Assembly (NCBI GenBank): GCA_021325615.1
Contig: JAJPGU010000027.1
Span: 1 to 46,724 of the forward strand
Length of the DNA stretch: 46,724 nt
DNA from: Nitrososphaerota archaeon
GTDB lineage: Archaea > Thermoproteota > Nitrososphaeria > Nitrososphaerales > Nitrosopumilaceae
Direction of reading: 5' to 3'
In this document: piece after piece, positions 32,382 through 40,248 of the stretch
How the letters are laid out: each line of letters begins with the position of its first letter
Position numbering within the stretch: the first letter of the stretch is position 1
Notes under the pieces: generated by a model
Told to the model about the DNA's origin: nothing
The model's database searches: none
What the model saw: the letters and a program-made list of their open reading frames with translations, nothing else
Position numbers and translations under genes: made by a program

Positions 32382-33245
32382 TCAATAACTTACTTCAGAT
32401 GCATCCCAAGAATATTCAAAGAGTTGTTGGATGGAGTCTATGAGCGATTTAGAGTCAGACCATATCGCGAAAACGTTGTGCGACGGATGTGTCGCGTTCC
32501 TTAGGAACAAGACTACCTCGTCATTGTCTTTGATTACAAAGCACCTGTTGTCGTTCTTTTCCTTTGGAATAAGTCTTATCTTCTTCATATCAACCAGGTC
32601 CTCGAAGAAATCTGGAACATTCATTGCTGGAGAAAGTATTATCCTTACATCGGTCAGGGAGTTTGAAATCATTTCGATTATCTCCGAGTGGTAGAACCGG
32701 GAAATGTCCTTCTCGCTGCCAAAAACTGTTATCTGCTCCCTTGCGGTCTTTATCATCTCCTTGATCTTGGAGTAGATCTGGCCCGCCCCCTCCATCATTT
32801 GAAGCCTTTCTGCCTTTGCCTCGTTGGTTTCTATCGCAAATGCAGGTACGGTCTTCCAAAGTTGGGCAAGATCCTTTTCCTGGTCTGCAAGCAGGTCTAT
32901 CTTCTCTTTTTCAGTATTGATAAGGGTGGACACCGCCTCTTCTATTGGCAATGCCATGTATCTTGTAGGGAATGAAAATTCCGCAGTAACTATGCCCCTG
33001 CTCTGAAGAATGCTCAGGATGTAATAAGTCTCCGTTCTTGGGAGGCCAAGCGATTTGAAAATCTCTGGTGCTGATTTCGGACCGTACTTGCCAAGGTAGA
33101 TGTACACCTTAGCCTGGTTTGGCGTAAGGCCGAACTTCACAAGTTCGTTCTTAATTTTTTCCAGTCTGACCTTGTATTCGTAAAGATTCGACCCCTCACT
33201 TGCCGAAAAGACACCTATTTGAATCTCGGACTCGGTTTTTTTCAT
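32382..33245 (-). CDS. TrmB-type transcriptional regulator (copy 2)
   Basis: The 287-aa protein has the same plan as the + strand copy at 28404: winged helix ('FGLTPNQAKVYIYLGKYGPK', then 'LGLPRTETYYILSILQ'), a helix-rich dimer segment and the C-terminal sensor domain ('EQITVFGSEKDISRFYHSE'). The DNA-binding part is nearly identical between the copies. The middle and end differ more, for instance around residues 205-235 where the effector is likely to bind. The promoter region carries several GTACTC elements. The copies form an inverted repeat around bioA. Confidence 0.85.
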   Translation of the reverse strand: MKKTESEIQIGVFSASEGSNLYEYKVRLEKIKNELVKFGLTPNQAKVYIYLGKYGPKSAPEIFKSLGLPRTETYYILSILQSRGIVTAEFSFPTRYMALPIEEAVSTLINTEKEKIDLLADQEKDLAQLWKTVPAFAIETNEAKAERLQMMEGAGQIYSKIKEMIKTAREQITVFGSEKDISRFYHSEIIEMISNSLTDVRIILSPAMNVPDFFEDLVDMKKIRLIPKEKNDNRCFVIKDNDEVVLFLRNATHPSHNVFAIWSDSKSLIDSIQQLFEYSWDASEVSY

Positions 33246-33628
33246 GCCGTGCCCCGCTTTGGAGTACTTTTGTCTGTCAGGTACGTCGTACTCATAAGTC
33301 CGGTACTCTTGGGTCTACTACTTCCACGTGCAATCATACAAACGAATATATCAGAATATTTTTCCACATGTGTCAAATTTTTTCCCAATGCCATTACGTA
33401 AATAATCTACTTAACAAATCACCATATAACCACTTTGGTAGTTTATACAATAATTTTATAGCATATTTTTTTTCCATTTTTTTATTCTAGAAGATTTTTC
33501 CATACAATAATTATTCCCTGACAATCTCGTCTTATGAAACCGGACGACGCCTCATTAGAATCCTTAATTTTACTAGTCGAACATCACTATTCGCGAGCAC
33601 GATTAAAAAACGACTAGTTATGAAATTT
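33246..33628. other. A/T-rich intergenic region with inverted repeats
   Basis: No convincing gene is present. The part next to TrmB copy 2 (33262-33308) holds GTAC elements. The middle (33330-33520) is very A/T-rich, with T-runs at 33464-33485. An 8-base inverted repeat ACTAGTCG/CGACTAGT lies at 33572-33579 and 33611-33618, just beyond the stop of the small minus-strand gene, and may serve as its terminator. A 27-codon + frame (33534-33617) is too short to call. Confidence 0.5.
33262..33308. promoter_or_regulatory. Clustered GTACTC elements before TrmB copy 2
   Basis: GAGTAC at 33262-33267, GTACGTCGTACTC at 33281-33293 and GTACTC at 33303-33308 lie 17-63 bases before the regulator's ATG (33245). 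The middle element is itself a near-palindrome (GTACG-t-CGTAC). They look like half-sites of a repeated operator, perhaps for autoregulation; this is inference. Confidence 0.4.
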
Positions 33629-33829
33629 TCAAGTTGTCATGCCGACGATTCTCGTTTTACCTCTCATTTTCGATTGATGGGTTTTGATTTGTTCATAGAG
33701 GGCCAAGATTTGATCATGTGGCAAGTTGTTCTTGGGGTCCAAAATTTTTCTGTCTAGACCAAAGGATTCTATTGTTTCCCACATGTTCTCCAAACAGGGT
33801 AGAACCATTGACGTAAGAACACGTCCCAA
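33629..33829 (-). CDS. Small protein with MW..IE..G motif (member 3)
   Basis: The frame gives 66 aa from TTG 33829, or 59 aa from ATG 33808. The core 'ENMWETIESFGLDRKI' then 'LPHDQILALYEQIK' matches the small gene at 30210-30377 and the C-terminal half of the protein at 31838-32362. The C-terminal tail is basic. It may be a free-standing version of the domain. It is not obviously in an operon; a TGA closes the frame at 33845-33847. Confidence 0.6.
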   Translation of the reverse strand: MGRVLTSMVLPCLENMWETIESFGLDRKILDPKNNLPHDQILALYEQIKTHQSKMRGKTRIVGMTT

Positions 33830-33979
33830 GATAAAAGATTTTTGTCAATTTGTTCTGTAATAATCTTCTAGTTTTATTTTCGTGATGCATGGATTGAGTC
33901 CCACCCATCACATGAGAGAATCACATCTGACTCAACAATCCATTCACCAAAATATACAAGATTCAATTTAGGACAGGGT

Positions 33980-35143
33980 TTACTTTCTTAGATATGCAAG
34001 CCAGTTTGCAAGGCCGATTAGCACCGCACCGCCTACAATGTTACCAAGTGTTACCGGAACTAGATTACCCGCAATCCCTAGAAGAGTAAGATGTGAAAGG
34101 TCTACTGAAGTTCCCGCCCTCTGCAGTGCAGAAATGAACGTCGGGTCATTCTTGATAACATATGCAAATGAGAGGAAATACATGTTTGCAACACAGTGCT
34201 CAAAGCCCATAGCCACAAAGGCCGATACGGGGAAGATGATTGCAAGAACCTTGTCGCTTATCTTCTTTCCGCCCGAGGCAAGCCACACAGCGATGCAAAC
34301 AAGGCAGTTGCACAGCATTCCTAAAAAGAAGGCCTCCACAAATCCCAGGCTCGTCTTGTGGCTAGCAATCATCAGCGCCCTTATCCCGAACTGGTAGTGG
34401 TTGCTTGTCCACACCCGACTCATGTAAAAAATTCCTACGGTCGCAAGGGTTCCGACTATGTTTCCACCATAAACTATCATCCAGTTTCTCAGGAGTGAAG
34501 TGGCCGAAACCTTCCTGCTAGCGAGGCTGACTATGGTTAGCGTGCTGCTTGTGAACATTTCCGCCCCTATTATCACAACAAAGATTAGCCCCATGCTGAA
34601 CATCAGGCCTCCCAGAATCTGTGTGAGTGTATTTGTCACTATTGTCTGACTAGTGGTAAAGGTAAAGTAAATTCCCCCAAGGGATATGAATGCCCCCGCC
34701 ATGACGGCAAGAACAAATACAGAAAAGGGCTTCATTTTTATCTTCAGGATCCCAGTCTTTTCCATCTTCTCAGCCAGGCTTTTGGCAGAAAGCGAAGAGT
34801 CATGTTCTGTAGAGCCCTCCGGTTCCTCCTTGCTGTAATCCAAGTAAGACGGTACCGTTGCAGGCTGTACAATCCCTTTGCCTGCAGTTCTGCCTGCCAT
34901 TTCGTCAAGTAGGTCTTGGGCAGCCCCCATCATGGTGCCCCCCTGTGCAATCCTCCCAGCCTCTACGGTGGAATTCATGGATTTTTCGGTAGGAGATGCC
35001 GCTCTTGCGGGAGACTGGATTTCCGAGGGTGATTTAAGGGGCGAGTTTGAAACATCCGCCTTATTGAAAGCCTCCCCGTCATTTGAGGACGCCCCAATCT
35101 TTGCGTTTAGAGCCTTTTCATTATCAATGTCACGCTGCACCAC
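33980..35143 (-). CDS. Formate/nitrite transporter family channel
   Basis: The 387-aa protein has a hydrophilic N-terminal extension of about 130 residues (rich in Ser, Pro and Ala), then six membrane helices of the FNT fold. Family features are 'GAEMFTSSTLTIVSL', 'FLGMLCNCLVCIAVWLASGG', the central His in 'MGFEHCVANMYFLS' and 'NLVPVTLGNIVGG'. FNT channels carry formate, nitrite or related anions. Nitrite, the product of ammonia oxidation, is a reasonable substrate here but is not proven. The cytoplasmic extension is unusually long. Two adjacent GTG codons can start it. It is divergent from a two-component gene set. Confidence 0.88.
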   Translation of the reverse strand: MVQRDIDNEKALNAKIGASSNDGEAFNKADVSNSPLKSPSEIQSPARAASPTEKSMNSTVEAGRIAQGGTMMGAAQDLLDEMAGRTAGKGIVQPATVPSYLDYSKEEPEGSTEHDSSLSAKSLAEKMEKTGILKIKMKPFSVFVLAVMAGAFISLGGIYFTFTTSQTIVTNTLTQILGGLMFSMGLIFVVIIGAEMFTSSTLTIVSLASRKVSATSLLRNWMIVYGGNIVGTLATVGIFYMSRVWTSNHYQFGIRALMIASHKTSLGFVEAFFLGMLCNCLVCIAVWLASGGKKISDKVLAIIFPVSAFVAMGFEHCVANMYFLSFAYVIKNDPTFISALQRAGTSVDLSHLTLLGIAGNLVPVTLGNIVGGAVLIGLANWLAYLRK

Positions 35144-35216
35144 ATACCGTGGTGGCCTACCATATTTAGTGTGGGGTTGTATTATTCCAGCTATCCTTCA
35201 TCGATATATTAAAAAT

Positions 35217-35233
35217 TAGTCAATACCTGACTA
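35217..35233. promoter_or_regulatory. Inverted repeat TAGTCA-N5-TGACTA
   Basis: A perfect 6-base inverted repeat with a 5-base spacer lies in the 193-base gap between the FNT gene and the response regulator gene, just after an A/T-rich ATATATTAAAAA stretch. It is a candidate operator for either gene. Confidence 0.4.
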
Positions 35234-35250
35234 TGAATAAAACCTTGGTC

Positions 35251-35273
35251 GGTTTTGCATGTGCCGCAAAACC
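35251..35273. promoter_or_regulatory. Inverted repeat GGTTTTGC-N7-GCAAAACC
   Basis: A perfect 8-base inverted repeat with a 7-base loop lies 64 bases before the response regulator ATG. It could be an operator or an RNA hairpin in the leader. Confidence 0.4.
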
Positions 35274-35336
35274 AGAAAATCGTAGCGACCGCACACAGGT
35301 GGTTTTTTTCCAAAACAGATGTGAGGTAGCGCAGAA

Positions 35337-35705
35337 ATGAGAATTTTGGGAATTGATGACAATTCGGACATCAACAAGCTTCTGGAAACCGTCCTAAGTG
35401 CTTCTGGACATGAATTTTCTTCAGTGACAGACGGCAGGGAGGGAATCAAGCTAATAAAGCAAAAGCCCTACGACGTTGTCCTCCTAGACCTTGCAATGCC
35501 AGAGTTTAGCGGGTTTGATGTTTTGTCATCCCTGAAAAGCGACGGTACAATTGAGAAGCAGAAAATAATACTGCTTACCGCGTCGTCAATTACTGACCAA
35601 GAAATAAACGAGCTGCTAAAGACAGGAGTTCACTCATACATCAGAAAACCTCTTGACATCGACGTGTTGGTTGAAAGAATAGAACAGATACACGACGGCA
35701 AGTGA
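35337..35705 (+). CDS. Stand-alone response regulator receiver
   Basis: The 122-aa receiver domain has acidic residues D7-D8, phospho-acceptor D51 in 'VVLLDLAMPEFSG', T81 in 'LLTAS' and K104 in 'YIRKPLD'. There is no output domain. A GAGGT ribosome site precedes the ATG. Its stop overlaps the start of a histidine kinase gene (GTGA), so it is the likely phosphate acceptor of one or both kinases that follow. How a lone receiver would act is not visible. Confidence 0.9.
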   Translation: MRILGIDDNSDINKLLETVLSASGHEFSSVTDGREGIKLIKQKPYDVVLLDLAMPEFSGFDVLSSLKSDGTIEKQKIILLTASSITDQEINELLKTGVHSYIRKPLDIDVLVERIEQIHDGK

Positions 35706-38266
35706 GAGAACAGAACATGACAAAAACTGTGGAGGAAAGTCAAAAAGAGGATCTAAGGAAGGCATTAGAGGAAGTTTCCAACATAAAGAAAAGATACCAA
35801 TCGTTTTACGACGAACTTCCCGACCTTCTCCGCACAATAGATACAAATGGAGTAATATTAAACTGCAACAAAGCTTATGCAGAGGCATTTGGGTATTCAA
35901 AGGATGAGTTAATTGGAAAATCAGTTTTTGATTTCATCTCCGAAGAGGGACGTGAAGCATTTTCAGATTCCTTCAAGACATGGATAGAGACGGGCGTGGT
36001 AAGAAACAGACAAGTCTGGTTTAGGAGGAAGGACGGTACAAGATTTCCCGCCCTGGTCAGCGCCTCCAATCTTTATGACGAGAACAACCAACTAATTGGC
36101 AGTAATACAGTGATAAAAGACATAACCGAGATTCATTCTGTAAAGAGGAGACTTGAGAAAAATGAAAAGCGCCTGAGGAGGCAGCTTAAGCAGCTAAAAA
36201 ATTCAAACGAACTTCTAGTTTCCACGGAAACCAAGTACCGAAACCTGTACGAAAAGACTCCGACACTGTTGCGAACAATATCGCTCGAAGGAAGGCTCAC
36301 AGATTGCAATGTGGCATATGCCATATCCCTAGGTTACAAAAGGGACGAGATCTTAGGAACATCAATTTTTGAACACACTGCAGAGAGGAGCATGGATGAA
36401 ATGCGAGTAAATTTTGAAAAATGGAAGGAATCAAAGGAAACAGAGCCCTGCGAGATCTGGCTCAAGAGGAAGGACGGCAGTACTTTTCCCGCTATGCTTA
36501 GCGGTACAAGCCTGTACGATGAAAAGGCAAATCTCATAGGCAGGACTCTTTCCCTAGTCGACATGACGCAAGCATACCAGACACGGAAGAAAATGGAGGA
36601 GAACGGCAAGCAGCTCCAGTCCCAAATCGTCCAGATGAGGCGTGCAAATCTCAGCCTTGCCGCAACCGAGCAGAGATACCGTGCTTTGTATGAAAAATCG
36701 CCAGGTCTTTTGCGGACTATCTCTATGGAAGGTATTGTCATTGACTGCAACGAGGCATATGCCAAGGCGCTTGGATACACAAAGGATGAGGCAATAGGGA
36801 CTTCGTTTTTCAAACACACCGCAGAAAAAAGCGTCTCTGACCTGAGAGATGACTATGACAAGTGGCAGACCACCCACCAGATTACTCACCGAGAAATCTG
36901 GATGAAACGAAAGGATGGAACCACGTTTCCATGCCTCATGAGCGGTACAAGCCTCTATGACGAGAACAGGCAACTAATAGGAAGAACAGTCGTTTTGACG
37001 GATCTTACAGAAATATACGAGGTAAGAAGGAAGTTGGAAGAGGACGAGTCTAGGCTTAGAATCCAGTATGATGAACTGAAACAAGTTCATTACAACCTAA
37101 GCTCGGCTGAGAAAAAATACCGAAATCTTTATGACACCACACCTGTACTACTGAGAACCATCACAAATGACGGACATCTTACTGATTGCAACGAGGTTTA
37201 TGCCAGAACCCTAGGCTATACCAAGGATGAGATTAAAGGGATGTCTATGTTCGAGCATACGGCAGAGAGGAGCACCGAAGCCCTCCGGGGAAACCTAGTC
37301 AAATGGAATGAAACACACCAAGTTCCACCACAAGAGATCTGGATGAAACGAAAGGACGGAAGCATATTTCCAGCCCTTCTGAGCGGCGCGAGCATCTACG
37401 ACGAGAAAGGAAATGTCGTGGGCAGAACTGTGGCGCTTACCGATATGACAGAAAACTATGACATCAAGCGGAGGTTGGAGGAGAAGGAGGCAAAGCTACG
37501 CGAGCAATTCGAGGACCTCAAAAAACTTGACATTGCAAAGGAGGAATTCACCTCCATGATATCGCATGAGCTCAAAACCCCCCTCACCCCAATAATGGGA
37601 TGGTGCCAAGCCCTCAAAAGCCCAAAAATCCTTGGTCCTTTGAACCAGAAGCAGGTAGAGGCGATCGATGCCATCCAGTCCAACGCAATTAAACTAAGGG
37701 ATCTGGTAGGCGAGATGTTAGACAGCCAAAAACTTGACATGAAGAAGATGAAGTTTGACTGCAAGTATATTGATGTGACGGAAATGATGTCATTCATTAC
37801 GAAGAACGTCCAGAGTGCCATAGAGCCCAAGCAGATCGAATTTGCAAATCATACGACTGAGAATCTCCTCCTGAAGAGCGATAGAAACAGGATAGAGCAA
37901 ATTCTGAACAACATGATATTCAATTCCATCGACTTTGTACCAGATAAAGGAAGGATCCAGATAAAGGCATCTAAAAAAGACGACATGATCCTTTTCATGG
38001 TGAAGGACAACGGTACCGGAATTCCGAAGGACAAGCAACACAACCTTTTCAAGCAATTCTACCAACTTGATACTTCGGCCACACGAAAGCATGGGGGGTC
38101 AGGTCTAGGACTTTCAATATGCAAGGGCATCGTCGAGGCATTGGGTGGGGAGATCTGGCTGGAAAGCGAGACAGGAAAGGGCGCCGCGTTCTACTTTACC
38201 ATTCCAACTGAAACAAAGACGGATGGTATAGAAATTGAACAACAAAATCTCGCCACATCACGTTAG
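35702..38266 (+). CDS. Histidine kinase with four PAS repeats
   Basis: The 854-aa soluble kinase has four tandem PAS domains (about residues 35-150, 180-295, 325-440 and 465-580), joined by coiled-coil linkers. The repeats are similar: each has 'LLRTI...G...DCN..YA..LGY..DE..G' and ends 'IWMKRKDG..FPALLSG' or a close variant. The HisKA domain carries H622 in 'MISHELKTPLTPIMGW', and the ATPase domain has the G-box 'HGGSGLGLSICKGI'. No membrane segment is present, so it senses an internal signal. GTG 35702 overlaps the receiver stop; an ATG at 35717 is the alternative. Confidence 0.9.
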   Translation: MREQNMTKTVEESQKEDLRKALEEVSNIKKRYQSFYDELPDLLRTIDTNGVILNCNKAYAEAFGYSKDELIGKSVFDFISEEGREAFSDSFKTWIETGVVRNRQVWFRRKDGTRFPALVSASNLYDENNQLIGSNTVIKDITEIHSVKRRLEKNEKRLRRQLKQLKNSNELLVSTETKYRNLYEKTPTLLRTISLEGRLTDCNVAYAISLGYKRDEILGTSIFEHTAERSMDEMRVNFEKWKESKETEPCEIWLKRKDGSTFPAMLSGTSLYDEKANLIGRTLSLVDMTQAYQTRKKMEENGKQLQSQIVQMRRANLSLAATEQRYRALYEKSPGLLRTISMEGIVIDCNEAYAKALGYTKDEAIGTSFFKHTAEKSVSDLRDDYDKWQTTHQITHREIWMKRKDGTTFPCLMSGTSLYDENRQLIGRTVVLTDLTEIYEVRRKLEEDESRLRIQYDELKQVHYNLSSAEKKYRNLYDTTPVLLRTITNDGHLTDCNEVYARTLGYTKDEIKGMSMFEHTAERSTEALRGNLVKWNETHQVPPQEIWMKRKDGSIFPALLSGASIYDEKGNVVGRTVALTDMTENYDIKRRLEEKEAKLREQFEDLKKLDIAKEEFTSMISHELKTPLTPIMGWCQALKSPKILGPLNQKQVEAIDAIQSNAIKLRDLVGEMLDSQKLDMKKMKFDCKYIDVTEMMSFITKNVQSAIEPKQIEFANHTTENLLLKSDRNRIEQILNNMIFNSIDFVPDKGRIQIKASKKDDMILFMVKDNGTGIPKDKQHNLFKQFYQLDTSATRKHGGSGLGLSICKGIVEALGGEIWLESETGKGAAFYFTIPTETKTDGIEIEQQNLATSR

Positions 38267-39164
38267 AGCGGCTACCGGTTCCGCCCCATTCACCGACCAT
38301 ATAACACCATTGCAGCACGGGTTTGAACCCACACAGTCCGTCAACCAGTACATAGATACCGATAATTTGGAGAAGACACGGGCTGAAATAATTGCCCTGT
38401 TCTCACACGAGTTGAAGACACCTATGACCCTAATAATTGGATGGTGCCAAGTGCTGAGCGACTATGGCATCATGGGAAAAATGAACAAAAGACAGGTGCA
38501 TGCGGTAAAAACAGTATATTCAAACGCCATAAAGCTAAAGGGCGCAATTGAGGACATTCTCGACACGGAGAAACTCATGCATGGCACCATGCTCTTCACG
38601 TTCCAGACAATAGATCTTGACAGGTTTATTCGAAGGGTAATGAAACGCATGAAGCCTATTGCAGACGAGAGAGGGGTCCGGCTTGTAAACATGGGAAAAG
38701 GGAAGATATTCCTCAGGACAGACGAGAACAGACTAGAACAAGTACTAACAAGTCTCATAATTAACGCGGTTGATTTTGTGCCAAGAAACAAGGGAGTAAT
38801 AAAAATAGGAACGATGGAGGACGAGAATAATGTCGGTTTTTTTGTGATGGATAATGGAAAGGGCATGTCAAAGGATGTCCAAGAAAGAGTTTTTGAAAAA
38901 CTATACCAGGAAGACTCATCATATAGGCGAAAACACGGAGGCCTAGGCCTTGGGTTGTTCCTCTGCAAGGGAATAGTTGAATCCCTGGGCGGAATAATAT
39001 CGGTTGAAAGCAAGATAAAAAAAGGTTCAACGTTCTACTTCACCCACCCAAAAGACGCACAAACCGAAAGATTCGCGCTATACAAAGGGTTTGGAACGGG
39101 ATTACCCCAAGCCAGAAAGTTCTCCATCTCCCTCGCAGATCTAAAAAATCAGCTTAACAAATAG
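38235..39164 (+). CDS. Second histidine kinase without sensor domain
   Basis: The 309-aa protein has a short N-terminus, then HisKA with H58 in 'LFSHELKTPMTLIIGWCQVL' and an ATPase domain with 'HGGLGLGLFLCKGIVESLGG'. It closely resembles the kinase core of the preceding gene and overlaps it by 32 bases (TTG 38235), so it probably arose by duplication of that core. With no PAS or membrane domain it may form mixed dimers with the larger kinase or depend on it for signal input. That is inference. Confidence 0.82.
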   Translation: MNNKISPHHVRAATGSAPFTDHITPLQHGFEPTQSVNQYIDTDNLEKTRAEIIALFSHELKTPMTLIIGWCQVLSDYGIMGKMNKRQVHAVKTVYSNAIKLKGAIEDILDTEKLMHGTMLFTFQTIDLDRFIRRVMKRMKPIADERGVRLVNMGKGKIFLRTDENRLEQVLTSLIINAVDFVPRNKGVIKIGTMEDENNVGFFVMDNGKGMSKDVQERVFEKLYQEDSSYRRKHGGLGLGLFLCKGIVESLGGIISVESKIKKGSTFYFTHPKDAQTERFALYKGFGTGLPQARKFSISLADLKNQLNK

Positions 39165-39235
39165 CATTTCTACTGGATAACGGTGCCTTATTTTTGGTAA
39201 ACCACTGAAGAAGATTGAGTTTACCTTTATGAAAA

Positions 39236-39249
39236 TATTAATTAATAGA
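39236..39249 (+). promoter_or_regulatory. TATA-like box that fixes the bioB start
   Basis: ATATTAATTAATAG is centred about 26 bases before a GTG at 39268, which also has GGAGG 11 bases upstream. Both signals favour that GTG over the ATG at 39229. Confidence 0.5.
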
Positions 39250-39267
39250 CCCGGAGGAAAATCCCCT

Positions 39268-40248
39268 GTGACCTCAGAGATAGAACTTATCAGCGCTTGC
39301 AAGGAAAAGGTGCTGTCTGGAAAACCCATTTCTCCAGGGGAAGCAGAGGTCCTCATCAATGTTTCAGAAAGTTCACTACAAGCCCTTTCAGATGCGGCAA
39401 ACGAGATTACACGCAAGATAAGCGGAAATCTAGTCGATGTCGAGTCCCTTATCAATGCAAAAAAAGGCAAGTGCCAGGAGGACTGTTCGTTTTGTTCGCA
39501 ATCGGCATTTTACAAAAGTGGCATTGACACATACAAACTTCTTCCCTCCGAAGTGATTGTGCAAAACGCCATGCTTTCCAAAGAGGACGGCGTGAAAAGT
39601 TTCTGCCTGGTCTGTGCATGGCGCGGCCCGACAAAGAATGATTTTGATCAAATATGCGAGATTATCAAAGAGATTAACGAAAAGGTAGGGATCGAGGTTA
39701 ACTGCTCCCTTGGCTTCATAGACGAGGGCATGGCAAAAAAGCTGAAGGAACTCCGCGTGAAGAGGTACAACCACAACCTCGAGGCCTCGCGCAGTTACTT
39801 TGCCAAGATTTGCAGCACCCACACATATGATGACCGCATGAACACCAACATGATCGTAAAACAGGCCGGTCTGGAGCTGTGCTGCGGCGGCATCGTCGGA
39901 ATGGGCGAGACTAGGATGCAAAGGCTTGAGCTTGGGCTGGACTTGGCAAGGCTTGAGCCGGAAGAATGCCCAGTCAACATACTTGTCCCGCAAAAGGGAA
40001 CACCCATGGAATCCCAGGAAAGACTCTCCCTGTCCGAAATACTTCGCACTATAGCAGTTTTCAGGTTCCTCATGCCAAGAACCATCCTCAAGATAGCAGG
40101 CGGGCGGGAGGTTTACCTTTCAAGCGAGCAGGAAAAGGCCCTCCTCGGAGGTGCAAATGGAATAATTACTGGAGGCTATCTCACGATTGGCGGCAACAGT
40201 CCTGTGGACGACTTTGAAATGATATCAAAGATAGGCCTTGAAGCCTAG
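39268..40248 (+). CDS. bioB: Biotin synthase BioB
   Basis: This radical-SAM enzyme inserts sulfur into dethiobiotin, the last step of biotin synthesis. The cluster motif is 'KCQEDCSFCSQS' (C-x3-C-x2-C), followed by 'YNHNLEASRSYFAKICSTHT' and 'VNILVPQKGTPME', all standard for BioB. I chose GTG 39268 (326 aa) from the TATA-like box and ribosome site. The cluster cysteines then fall near residue 70, as in known BioB. The in-frame ATG 39229 would add 13 residues. The stop overlaps the bioF start region. Confidence 0.94.
   Translation: MTSEIELISACKEKVLSGKPISPGEAEVLINVSESSLQALSDAANEITRKISGNLVDVESLINAKKGKCQEDCSFCSQSAFYKSGIDTYKLLPSEVIVQNAMLSKEDGVKSFCLVCAWRGPTKNDFDQICEIIKEINEKVGIEVNCSLGFIDEGMAKKLKELRVKRYNHNLEASRSYFAKICSTHTYDDRMNTNMIVKQAGLELCCGGIVGMGETRMQRLELGLDLARLEPEECPVNILVPQKGTPMESQERLSLSEILRTIAVFRFLMPRTILKIAGGREVYLSSEQEKALLGGANGIITGGYLTIGGNSPVDDFEMISKIGLEA

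Noticed and set aside
33714-33911. Minus-strand frame overlapping the small MW-motif gene
   Set aside because: A different phase of the same DNA; the motif-bearing frame is the better gene.
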